This document shows, one piece after another, positions 21,823 through 31,049 of a stretch of DNA of 64,000 nt; the first letter of the stretch is position 1; each line of letters starts with the position of its first letter. The DNA is from Symbiodinium natans (lineage: Eukaryota; Sar; Dinophyceae; Suessiales; Symbiodiniaceae): assembly GCA_905221605.1 (NCBI GenBank), contig CAJNDS010002723.1, positions 576,001-640,000 on the forward strand, read 5' to 3'. The notes beneath the pieces were generated by a model. It was not told the DNA's origin, ran no database searches, and was given only the letters and a program-made list of their open reading frames with translations. Made by a program: the position numbers and the translations under genes.

Positions 21823-22463
21823 ATGAATGCGAAACGAGGTGTGAGAGAGATAAGACATTAAGACTCAGCCCCAAATCAACCATTAACAGGAGCTAGAGAT
21901 AGAGCCGTGTGAACCTGATGTTGGGGTCTCAACGTTTAGAAAGGTTATCATGAACTGGACTGAACTGAACTGAACGGTGAGACAGGAACAAGATGAACAG
22001 ACGCATGAACTCGGTGAGAGAGGTGACAGTGAGGAAGTCACACCCTTGATGTCGACTTTTCTGGGCCTTCTTTAGGGAGCTACCTCCTGCATTGAGTGCA
22101 GCCTACAACCTCCCCAAACTCTGTAAGTACCCAAGAAACCCTGAAGCCTGAATCCTGCGCCACCTTTCTCAAGCCCAAGCCCTCTGCCGCGCCTGGCGCG
22201 TGGCCTTGAGAGCCGCCAAGGTTCCTTGGGCTCGGCAATCATAAGAGTAATCCAGAACCCTGCACGCCATACGTTGCGCAAATCTCGCGCCGCCGACAGC
22301 TCAAAATGATTCGTTGTTTGGCAGCTACTCGCCTGACGGTCCACTCGAAACGAAGATGTCGTCTGGGAACTGAGCCCCCTCTCCCACATCTTCAAGCTTC
22401 TCCCGGAAATGGGGGCATGTGGGAGGGGACCCTAAGCCTCTTAACCCTGAACACACAACCCTA

Positions 22464-22500
22464 ACTAAACCCTAAACCCTAAACCCTAAACCCTAAACCC
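22464..22500 (-). repeat. CCCTAAA array
   Basis: Five CCCTAAA heptamers followed by (CA)n. Confidence 0.9.
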
Positions 22501-22862
22501 GCGCACACACACACACACATCCTCTGTGGGTGCATCCGGGTGGCGAAGAGCTGCACTACGGACAGGCACGCTGCGCGAGAGGCAGGTTGCGACCTCCCAA
22601 TGTCAGGGGCGTCCGGGTGGAGGGTTTAGGGTCAGGCGCATTCAACTAGGCGGTCCTGTCGGATTACTTTGAGAACGTAGCCTGAGTGAGTCCCTACCAT
22701 GCCTTTGACATTGCCTAATCAGAGACCCACATCGAGTTTGGAATACGATTCCCTTGCTAGACTCTTCGCGTTGACTTTGTCGGCTGTTTGAGTTTAGGGC
22801 TTACTGTAGGTTTTTCAAGAAGTGGTCAGATCGCTGGCGCTGCACGAAATCCTGATCATCAG

Positions 22863-23335
22863 TCGTCGTCGTCGGTCGTCGGTCCTCGGTCGTCGCTCGT
22901 CGGTCGTCGGTCGTCGGTCGTCGGTCGTCGGTCGTGGTCGTGGTCGTGGTCGTTGTCGTCTTCTCCCTACCAACTACCACGATGATTACATCATGTTACC
23001 AGTGCGTGTCAATGGCCAGAGCATCCACGCCCGCACATGTTACCAGTGCGCGCGAATGCCCCAACGATGATTACATCCATGTAGCGTGTCGTAGTCGTAG
23101 TGGTCGTCGTCGTCATCATCGTCGTCGTAGTCGTAGTCGTATACGTGTTCGTACTCGTAGTTGTACTCGTACTCGTACTCGTACTCGTACTCGCACAAGA
23201 ACTCATACAAGAACTAGTACTAGTAGTAGTACTAGTACTAGTACTAGGAGGACGAGGACGACGACGACGACGACGACCGCTACTTCTGCTACTGCTACTT
23301 CTGCTACTGCTACAGCTACTACGATGCCTACGCTT
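22863..23335 (+). repeat. TCGTCGG / TCGTAG / trinucleotide repeats
   Basis: Successive microsatellites: TCGTCGG, GTGGTC, TCGTAG, ACTCGT, ACTAGT, ACGACG and CTACTG. All open frames across them are low complexity. Confidence 0.9.
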
Positions 23336-23769
23336 GCTGTACGATCATCCTCGTCATCGCCATGATCTTTATCGAGGGCACCTTCCCAACCTTGTAACGG
23401 GTAGCTACCAAGGCTTCTGACGCTCGGGCTTTCTAGGGCCGATCCCTGTTGTATAAAGGGCTCACGGCCTAAACCCCAAACCCTAAAATCCTAAACCCAT
23501 AAGGCCCCGTTAACTACCCTTTAGAAAGCTCTGCAGGCCTGTCGGATGACCACCGCCTTCCGCGCAGGCTGGATCAGCGGGCCTGGGGCTCACGAATTCC
23601 CACACACTCCCATCTTCTGCAAAAGAGCGCATGGTGCTTGCAAGGCTCCCTGGGAGAACTGAGAACTCTAAACTCCTAAGCCCCAAACCCTAAACATCCC
23701 TAAACCCCAAACCCCAAACCCTAAACCCCAAACCTTAAACCTTAAACCCTAAACCCTAAACCCCACGCA

Positions 23770-23835
23770 CTGCGGGAGCACAAGGTCTGCACCTAGCTGT
23801 GCCAGCGCCCTCAGGCCGGCAGTGGTGACGGAGTC
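23770..23835 (-). CDS. HEAT-repeat exon (DSVTTAGLRALAQLGADLVL)
   Basis: After CTCCAG|G the minus strand reads DSVTTAGLRALAQLGADLVL, a clean HEAT helix. A canonical donor (CTAG|GTGCAG) after ALAQL would give a shorter exon ending at 23793; I show the longer reading. Confidence 0.57.
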
Positions 23836-24607
23836 CTGGAGTGGGAGGCAGGGACGAAGAGCGCAGCCCTCTCCCGGGTTTAGGAGTTTAGGGTTTGGTC
23901 GGGTTCCCTTAACACCTAAACACTTGAGCCCCTGAATCCAAAACCCAAAGCCCTAGAACCCGAGACACCTAAACCTTAGGCGCCCAAAGTCTTGCGACTG
24001 GCAGAGGTCGAGGCCTGTGTGGAAACTTTTGACGTTTAGCGTTGGGGCCCCTAGTGTTTCGGCCTTAGGGTTTCAGGGCTTCAGGGTTTCAGGGCTTCAG
24101 GGTGTTGGGGCTTAGAGCTTTAGGGTCGGGCCAAAGTGTTCCTGGTCTTGAATACGCTCGACTTGCCTGCTGCGACGTCGTGAATTCTTTGGCATGGACT
24201 CAAACGACTGCACATGCTGTTGTATGTGGAAAGGGTACATAGTATACTGAAGGTTTGAGGTATAAAGGCCAGTGGCCTCTGTATCTGCCTTAATAATAGT
24301 CCCTAAATACCCAAATAAGGACCCCCCACAAAACAGAAACCCTGCTTAAAGGGACCACCAGGCAATATAAGGTTTGAGGTTCAAGAGTCGGGGCTCTTGC
24401 TCGCTTTGCACTAAAACACACAGGGCACCCCGAGCTAACCTTTGAACCCCTTAACAAGTCTTATGGTCCTTCTACACCACTCACCGCCGCACCTTCGGAA
24501 TTTGGGGCCTCTCTCTCCCTCTTGACTGTTTGCTTGCAGGGGGGCTTTCCGCAAGAGAAGGTGCCTTCATGGTTTAAGGTTTTGGGGTTTGTGGGCTGAC
24601 TTCCTGC

Positions 24608-24671
24608 CTGGAGAACCTCCAGCGCAGCCTTCTGAACTTCTTCAAGGCGCGCAAGTACCGAGCAGAGAACC
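24608..24671 (-). CDS. HEAT-like exon (VLCSVLARLEEVQKAALEVL)
   Basis: Bounded by GTGCAG|G and a GC donor (CAG|GCAGGAAG). 21 codons VLCSVLARLEEVQKAALEVL plus Q, an amphipathic helix pair typical of HEAT/ARM proteins. A second open reading directly upstream (VEALLGLLLRPEDCGLAR, about 24676-24745) may be another exon. Confidence 0.55.
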
Positions 24672-24989
24672 CTGCACTCTAAACCGTGCAAGGCCACAGT
24701 CCTCGGGTCGCAGGAGGAGGCCTAGCAATGCCTCGACAGAGCTCACACCACAGAGCCCATTGGGGTTCAAGATCTTGAGAAAACCACTGAACTAGGCCAT
24801 ACTCGGCCACAAATCCCCAACCCAAGTTGGGTAGCTCACCCTCCCACCGAGGGGAGGTAGTTCTTGTTCGGGGTGGGGGAGGCTCACACCCTGCGTGCCC
24901 TCCAAAACCCTGAACGCTGGACCCTCAATCCCAAACCAACATCCAAAACTGCCAAACGCAACCCTAAATCCTAAACCCTAAACACGGGC

Positions 24990-25031
24990 CTCCTCATGGC
25001 GCTGCCCACCGGCCCCAGAGGCGGCGAGGGC
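24990..25031 (-). CDS. Short HEAT-like exon (ALAASGAGGQRHEE)
   Basis: Bounded by AAGAG|G and a GC donor after GAG. 14 codons, Ala/Gly-rich, so chance resemblance is possible. Confidence 0.38.
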
Positions 25032-25331
25032 CTCTTGGGAAGCTGATGCAAACGCTGGGTCTCACACGATTGTGTTTACCTGAGACCTCTAGCCCCGATA
25101 GACATCCCCCCGAAGCCAGCAAGAGTTAAGCACACGAAACCTTATCTCCAAGGCACTGATCCGTCCTCGCTTTCCCAAAACCCCCCTCAATGAAGGAGTA
25201 CGCAGAGCCTCTACGAGTATCCAGTTGCTTAAGGGTATACTCAATGGGTCTCTACCCTAAACCCTAAGCCCGAAACCCTGAACCCTGAACCCTAAACCTG
25301 AAACAACAAACTCCAAAATCTAAGCCACGGC

Positions 25332-25384
25332 CGAGTCTGCTCTGGGCCTCCGCGGCGGCCGCGGCCACGGCCGGATCTCGGTTC
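25332..25384 (-). CDS. HEAT-like exon (NRDPAVAAAAAEAQSRLG)
   Basis: After CGCAAG|G the minus strand reads NRDPAVAAAAAEAQSRLG, matching the D-P-x-V-x-x-A-A-x-x-A-x-x-x-L-G HEAT pattern. The donor is not resolved. Ala-rich. Confidence 0.45.
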
Positions 25385-26240
25385 CTTGCGCTGTGGCGTT
25401 GAGGGTTTAGATTGGGTTTAGATGGGTTTCGGATTGAAAAATAGCCCAAACACCCACTATCAGTGGCACTCCTTCACCTGAGCACGCCAGGGGGGGGGTG
25501 TGCACGGCCTTCCTGTGCACCGAAAACCTCAAACCCCTACAACCCTAAACCCTAAACCCTACACCCTACAGTTAGCCACTGGGGCCTCCTTATGACACAT
25601 ATGGGCTGCCCCACCGTCAAAGGCTTGGCTTGACACCCAACACCAGCCAATGTGCAGTGCCTCACGGAAATTGCCCAGGTAGGCCCTTCATGCTAGGGGG
25701 TCGTTGCTGGTTAAACCGCAAACCGGCGTGGCTGCCCGGCTACTGTTGGCCCGGGGACGGATGAAGGCGTGGTACGGACACCGACACCCACCACCTTTCC
25801 CCTCCACGGACGCATTGTCTCCCTTGGTGAGAGCCAGTTGGCCAGCAATGGTAGATACGAGGTATTGAGGTATGCTACTGGCGAGGTTTTTCTGTTCTTG
25901 CACCTTGCCCTGCTGCTTAGGATCAAGGGCCGGCGCAGGGCAACAGGGTCGCTCTTTTGCAGCATGTCCTCAGGGGCCTGAACCAGGATTTTGAAAACTC
26001 CCCGAACCCCCTAAACCCCAAATACCCTAAACCCCCTAACCCCCCTAAACCCGCTGAACCCCCCTAAACCCGCTGAACCCCCCTAAACACCCCTACACGC
26101 CCGAGCAAAACCCTAAATAACCCCCTTAACCGCAAATGCCCAAAAAAACCCGCCAACACCCGCCCCCCCTCTGAGAATTTGGGGGTGGCAAAGGGTCCTC
26201 AGAAGTCGTCCAATGCACTCCGTCACCTTGCGGCTCGGTG

Positions 26241-26338
26241 TAGGGTTTAGGGTTTAGGGTTTAGGGTTTCGGGTTTAGGGTTTCGGGTTTAGGGTTTAGG
26301 GTTTAGGGTTTAGGGCTTAGGGTTTAGGGTTTAGGGCT
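26241..26338 (+). repeat. TTTAGGG array
   Basis: About 13 heptamers with TTCGGG variants, immediately upstream (minus strand) of a short open reading KVTECIGRLLRTLCHP at about 26180-26225 that may be another exon. Confidence 0.92.
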
Positions 26339-26662
26339 TGGCATGTGGTGTAGGGCTTCGGGGATTTGGATGGGCGTAGGGTTTAGGGTGTATGGTTGAG
26401 GGTTGAGGGTTTGGGGTTTAGGCGGTTTAGGGCTTGGAGGCTTAGGGCTTCGGGCTGAGGCTTGGTAGCCGGACATGGCCGACACTAAGAGCACACGTCC
26501 GAATCCCCAAAATGTACCCCAGCCCTCCGTGAGCCCCCAACCCGAGAACCCCTACACACGAAAAACCTCCCCGAGCCCCTAAACCCAAACCCTAACCCCA
26601 AACCCTAAACCCTAAACCCTAAACCCAAGATCAGCGCAACAAAAACCCCGGAACCCTAAGAC

Positions 26663-26738
26663 CTCCCAAGGCCTGGAGGGTCTCGATGGTCGACCGGCCT
26701 GCGGCCGTGAGGTGCTGGAGCAGGGGCACCACGAGCTC
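26663..26738 (-). CDS. HEAT/ARM exon (ELVVPLLQHLTAAGRSTIET)
   Basis: Bounded by CCAAAG|G and a donor GGGAG|GTCTTA. 25 codons, beginning ELVVPLLQHL and ending IETLQALG; hydrophobic spacing is that of an armadillo/HEAT hairpin. Flanked by CCCTAAA repeats. Confidence 0.6.
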
Positions 26739-27305
26739 CTTTGGCCGTTCGGGTTTGGGTGTCCCCTAAACCCTAAACCCTAAACCCTAAAGCATCTTTC
26801 ACTTAGGGATCCTATAGGGCTACAGGAGCCCAGGAATGGCGTGCCCATCCCTCATCTGTAGCCTTAAAGGGCCAGCTCGGGAAACCTCATGCAGCAGCAG
26901 CGTGGCTTTTCAACAGCCGGTGGCTACTTGGCATGGCTTGCCTCCTAAACCTAAACCCTGTGCTGCCTCCAAGACGAGTCTACAACTTCTACTAGGATAC
27001 CACCCCCTACGGTTCGGTTCGAGCCATCCGGGTTTAGGGTTTGGGCTGCTAGGGCCCTAAACACGGAAAGCCTGCACCCTGCCCTAAGCAACAAAGCCAG
27101 ATTCCCTCGGCCGCTCTGAAAGGTATTGGGGGCCAGAGCTGAGCCCCCACCCCCTAAATCACAGCTCAAGCTATGCTGAGACAGTAGACATGGGTTTTCA
27201 AGCACCCTTTTGAAATGCACTGGATTCCTGACAAATTTAAAGGTATCCCGGCTTAGAACAGCCCTCCGAGTGGAGCTTGTGCGTTGTGCAACCCCGTAGG
27301 CCGGC

Positions 27306-27352
27306 CTTCTTTCCGCCGTTCAGCACGCTCGCCACCTTGTCCTGGTCAACGC
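27306..27352 (-). CDS. Candidate exon (VDQDKVASVLNGGKK)
   Basis: After GCTGAG|G the minus strand reads VDQDKVASVLNGGKK before a GC donor. Short but protein-like; the most upstream candidate of the series. Confidence 0.4.
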
Positions 27353-27711
27353 CTCAGCGTGACATGGCCCAGGCGTGAAAAGGTCTCAAGGACTGTTCGC
27401 ACCAGCACAATAGAAGCCTCACCCTGAACCCGACTGTGACACCACCCACCCACAAGTAGCCCACCTCAACAGTTGAGGGTCGAGGGCTCGAGGTTTGGAT
27501 TCATGGGGCTTTTACGGGGGGGGTTGAGGGTGTGAGGATATCGTTTCGGGCTTATGAGACGCAACATGCAAGGGCTTTAGGCAGTCTAGGCCCTTGGGTC
27601 AGGGAGGGACACCTCTCAAAAGCTGTCCGCTGCGGGGGCCACTGGTCTTCCCGAAAATGGGCTTCGTCTGCTGCAGGCGAAGGTTCACCTGCCAGAGGGG
27701 CGCAAGTGGGT

Positions 27712-27826
27712 TTAGTTTAGGGTTTAGGGTTTAGGGTTTAAGGTTTAAGGTTTAGGGTTTAGGGTTTAGGGTTTAGGTTTAGGGTTTAGGGTTTAGGGAT
27801 TAGGGTTTAGGGTTTAGGGTTTAGGG
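27712..27826 (+). repeat. TTTAGGG array
   Basis: About 16 heptamers with a few TTTAAGG and GATTAGG variants; the last long telomere-type array of the left region. Confidence 0.95.
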
Positions 27827-27829
27827 TCG

Positions 27830-29500
27830 CAAGGTGGTTTCTTCCTTGTCACCCCAACCTGACCATCCCTCCGGGGCCTGACCGCCCTTCGGAGCAACCA
27901 GCTGCAAAGCCATGGCCTTAATGTGAAGGATCAGTCGTTGAGTGATTTAGGATTCGGGGCTTGGGGGGGGGGGTTGGGGTGGCGGGCCCTAAGAACTGCA
28001 GGCACGTGCTTAGCGAATCGCTTGAAGAGAGTTCAGGTGGTTCTTCAGCCCTCTTCAACCCGTATCGGCCGTATCGATGAGAGGAAGGGGGGCTTAGGGG
28101 TCCCAAACCTTGCATCCGGTTAGCCTCAGAGCATGAGTTCGAAGGATGGTCGTGGCTGCCAGCCTCGTTCTGCTTGCGCGACGCTTTGCGTCAGATCGCA
28201 GTCTGATTTGCTTCCAATTCATTCAAACCCTAAACCCTAAACCCGAAACCCGAAACCCTAAACTCGAAACCCTAAGTGGCTCGTGGATCCGGTGCCCCCG
28301 GTCGTTTCGCCGTTTCTACTGGCACCTGCTCGAGTTAGAGTTGCTCCGAGTTAGAGTGCAAACATTGGCAATGGCACGGTCGAGAGCATCGAAACGACGA
28401 AAGCCAGGCCGTCACTTAACACTTCTTGCCCGACACATGAAGCCTTCAAAAGACCTGAAACCGGAAACTCCAACCCTCAAACTTTGCCCCCGGAAGCCCT
28501 GAAGCCCTGGTGTCCGTAACCGTCTTGACCCCAAAATCCCAGAACCAGAAGATCTGCCGAGGCGCTGGCTCTGGGGCAGAGAGAAGCACGTCACCAAGCG
28601 CGCCCCTCTCCCACACAACGCCTAAGCGCCTATAAGGCCTGCGCGCCCCCGCGGCGTGCAGTGGGGAGCCAGTCCTAGTCCTAGCTTGAGACATGGAGTG
28701 TGCCCCCCCGGACTGCTCTGCTGTGGTAGGATGCTTCGGCTCTGCTGTCGTATGTCACCGCAGCCACCCCAATGTGCTGAGAGCTCAGAAACGGCGGAAC
28801 CATGGACGCCCCAGCATACTCGGCAAGGTCGACGTCCGAGACTTGGAGGTTCATGTAGGTAGCTGGACTCATCGGGGAAGTAAAGTTCTATTTTTAAGGC
28901 TTAAGTGAGGCAGGCGAAGCTAGAGCCTTGCTTGGGCCTACTTCTCAAGTCGATTCTGAAATGTCCAGGGCTCGAGGTCCCCAGCCACTCCCCGGCTCTT
29001 TTGAGATCCAAGACTCCAGGCTCCAGGCTCAAGGTGCTGGGGCATTTGGGGCTTTGAGGGTCTTTTGGGGCTTTAAGGGCTTCAAGGCGCTACAGGGGCG
29101 TTCTCAGTGCTTAATCAGGGGGTTTTGGGGTTGAAGGGGCTTTGGGGGGGGAGCCTGCGTAGTTGCGGCAAACGGCCGACGCTAGGCCACCACGCTGCGC
29201 TGGCTTTGCCAGTGCTCAGCCGTCCTCTGTGGCCTGCCGAGTCTTCTGAAAAAGATCCCCACCCTTGAGCCCTTTATGACACTTTACAACACAAACCCCC
29301 CAAAACGCATGAAATGCGAGATATCCCCAAACGTCTCCGGCCACAAGCTTCCCCAAAAACCCGGGAAAAGGCAAACCCTGAACCCAAGAAGTACGCAGGA
29401 GCCCAAGCCTCAACACGATGTTTGTGGAATGCCCGCACCCAAACATCCCAAACCCAGTGCCTCTAAACAAACACCCCCTAATCTCCTGCAGGATGCGGGG
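27830..29500. other. Spacer without a firm gene call
   Basis: GC-rich unique sequence with few telomere repeats. Short protein-like minus-strand readings occur, for example after GCAG at about 27895 and a 63-codon frame at 28681-28872 (with SPATYMNLQVSDVDLAEYAG), but no domain is recognised. Confidence 0.35.
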
Positions 29501-29506
29501 GCCCCT

Positions 29507-30438
29507 CTACTGCCCCTCCACTCCTCTCCTCCTCCTTTTGAACTGGTCTGGTAAGGAAAACTGCCGCTTTCGGCGCACCAGGGCGGCCAGCAGCTTCAAG
29601 CGCACGGCCGGCGGCGCAATGTGCGGGGCAGTGGAGGCATCCTCCAGTACCGTGAAGAAATCCCCGACCTCCACGTCCAAGAACCCGGGCTCCAGGGACG
29701 CACTGCTGATCCCGGCCTCACTGCAGAAGTCGCGCACCGAGATGCTCAGGAAGCCTCCGTCACCCTGGCTTAGGCTGTCGGCCGTAGGGCTGTCGCTGGG
29801 GCAGGGGCCTTTGATGCCATCGAGGCCATTGAGGCCCTTGCTCGTGGCGCCGTCGCTTCGGTCGCTTGGGTCGCTTGGGTCGCTTGGGTCGTTTGGGTCG
29901 GTTCGGTCCTCCGCCTTCATGGTCCGCAGGAGGGACAAGAGCTCGGACACCTGCACGGGCAGCGACAGCAAGCCGATGAGGATGGCGGCCGCGGTCACAA
30001 ACCGGCCCTGTGTGCTCATCACGGGAAAGGGCGCGCCCTGGGAAGTGAACACGTTGAGCATGTAGAAGCAGGCGTCGCCAAAAGAGTTGATTGCTGGGTT
30101 GATCCCGTTCTGGCCTTCCACCCTCCAAAGCAGGCCGGCAGAAATGGAGAGGGTCCCGACGGCAGAAACCAAGATCCGAAGCACCGAGAGGCCAAGGGAC
30201 CTGCGCCGTCGGCCGCTGCTGTCCTCGATCATGGCCGTGGACTTCAGAAGCCGGAAGATGCGCAGGAAGCGTATGGAGCGGAGCAGCGTCAGCTCGAGGC
30301 TCATCTCCGATGTGGGGCTCAGGGACGCCGCCTTCTCCACAATGGGAAGGCACGAGAGCAGGTCAATCATGGAGGACCCTTTGATGAACCAGGTGACCTG
30401 GAAGTCGTTGGCCCAGGCACGGGCCAGGTATTCCAAAC
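29507..30438 (-). CDS. Voltage-gated cation channel, S3-S6 and C-terminus (last exon)
   Basis: Membrane channel of the six-transmembrane voltage-gated cation family. Seen, in order on the minus strand: S3 (MIDLLSCLPIVEK), an S4 voltage sensor with basic residues at every third position (LLRSIRFLRIFRLLK), S5 (SVLRILVSAVGTLSISAGL), a pore loop (FTSQGAPFPVMSTQGR) and S6 (FVTAAAILIGLLSLPVQ), then a hydrophilic tail with (DPS)n repeats and a basic end before the stop at 29507. The pore lacks the GYG or GFG filter of K+ channels: TSQGAPFP stands where TVGYGDxxP would be. Start: the exon probably begins at 30438 after CAAG|G; an ATG at 30488-30490 lies inside the likely intron. With the exon at 30540-30681 it gives a contiguous S1-S6 unit. 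The N-terminus is not found, so this may be a partial gene or pseudogene. Ion selectivity cannot be told. Confidence 0.72.
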
Positions 30439-30539
30439 CTTGCTTATTGGTGTTCTTCGAATTTGGGGTGATATTAGTTGCCCTGTGCATCCTTACTGTA
30501 GAGGGTCGTATCAGGGGGTAGAAGGTAATTACTTATAGC
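30439..30539 (-). other. GC-AG intron of the channel gene
   Basis: 101-bp intron inferred from the frame: donor A|GCTATAAG, acceptor CAAG|GTTTGG. A GT (AA|GTAATT) lies 8 bases into it, but using it breaks the frame. Confidence 0.5.
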
Positions 30540-30681
30540 TCCCGAACTCCCCATGAAGAAATGCTAAGAAACAGAAGATGAAGTTCGTGGCATCTTCCAC
30601 GGACAGCACACCGGCGCGTGACGAGTCGCCCTCCACGCAGAAGCAGGCGACGCAAACGCCGATCAGAGCGGCTTCGAAGGC
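30540..30681 (-). CDS. Voltage-gated cation channel, S1-S2 exon
   Basis: After TGTGAG|G the minus strand reads AFEAALIGVCVACFCVEGDS (S1), then SVEDATNFIFCFLAFLHGEF (S2) and ends GGGA|GC. Joining this GC donor to the CAAG|G acceptor at 30439 removes 101 bases and keeps the frame into the S3-S6 exon. Acidic residues in S2 (E, D, E) are where the voltage-sensor counter-charges normally lie. Further 5' exons should exist but are not visible; simple repeats begin about 150 bp upstream. Confidence 0.62.
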
Positions 30682-30844
30682 CTCACATCAAGCAGAATGA
30701 GGACGAGCAGCACACGTTCTGTCGTGCCTTTACAAACCACTCGAAAGTGCTAGATGCCAGACCAATATACAATGAGTATTCTGAGCAAGCCCAGCTATGG
30801 CGTTCGAGTTTGTTCGTGCTTGTGTTTGTATGCTTGTGTGTCTG

Positions 30845-31045
30845 TCTGAATCTGTCTTTGTCCCTGTCTCTGTCTCTGTTCTCTCTTCTCTGTTCGCTGT
30901 TCTCTGTTCTCCGTTCTTTGTTCTCAGTACTCAGTTCACAGTTCGCTTCTCCCTGTTCTCTGTACTCTGCTCTCTGTTCTCTGTCTCTGTCTCTGTGTAA
31001 CCTGTCTCTGTCTGCGTCTGCGTCTGTGTTTGTGCGTGTGTATGT
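30845..31045 (+). repeat. CTCTGT / TCTGTTC microsatellite
   Basis: Runs of TCTCTG, TGTTCTC and GTCTG hexamers. Confidence 0.92.
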
Positions 31046-31049
31046 TTTT

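Larger units (their letters stand above)
1471..27352 (-). other. Putative large HEAT-repeat gene(s) with telomere-repeat introns
   Basis: This entry is the locus; individual exons are listed separately. Seen: at least twenty GC-rich islands between TTTAGGG/CCCTAAA-type arrays each contain a short minus-strand reading that begins right after AG (nearly always AG|G) and is rich in Ala, Leu, Val, Arg and Gly in the spacing of HEAT or armadillo helices (V-R-x-A-A-x-A-L-G-x-L-G). Family knowledge: HEAT repeats are about 40-residue helical hairpins that form protein-binding scaffolds, and dinoflagellate introns commonly use GC or GA donors and an AG|G acceptor. Inference: the islands are exons of one or several minus-strand genes and the telomere-like DNA is mostly intronic. 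The last exon may be at 1471-1533, where an in-frame TAG occurs. The 5' end, the exon count and the donor phases are unresolved; several exons have phases that do not join simply, so exons are missing or donors misplaced. Some islands could be decayed. Binding partner and cellular role are unknown. Confidence 0.55.

Noticed and set aside
22822-23420. Frames up to 143 codons, Arg- and Thr-rich
   Set aside because: Low-complexity TCGTCGG, TCGTAG and ACT repeats.
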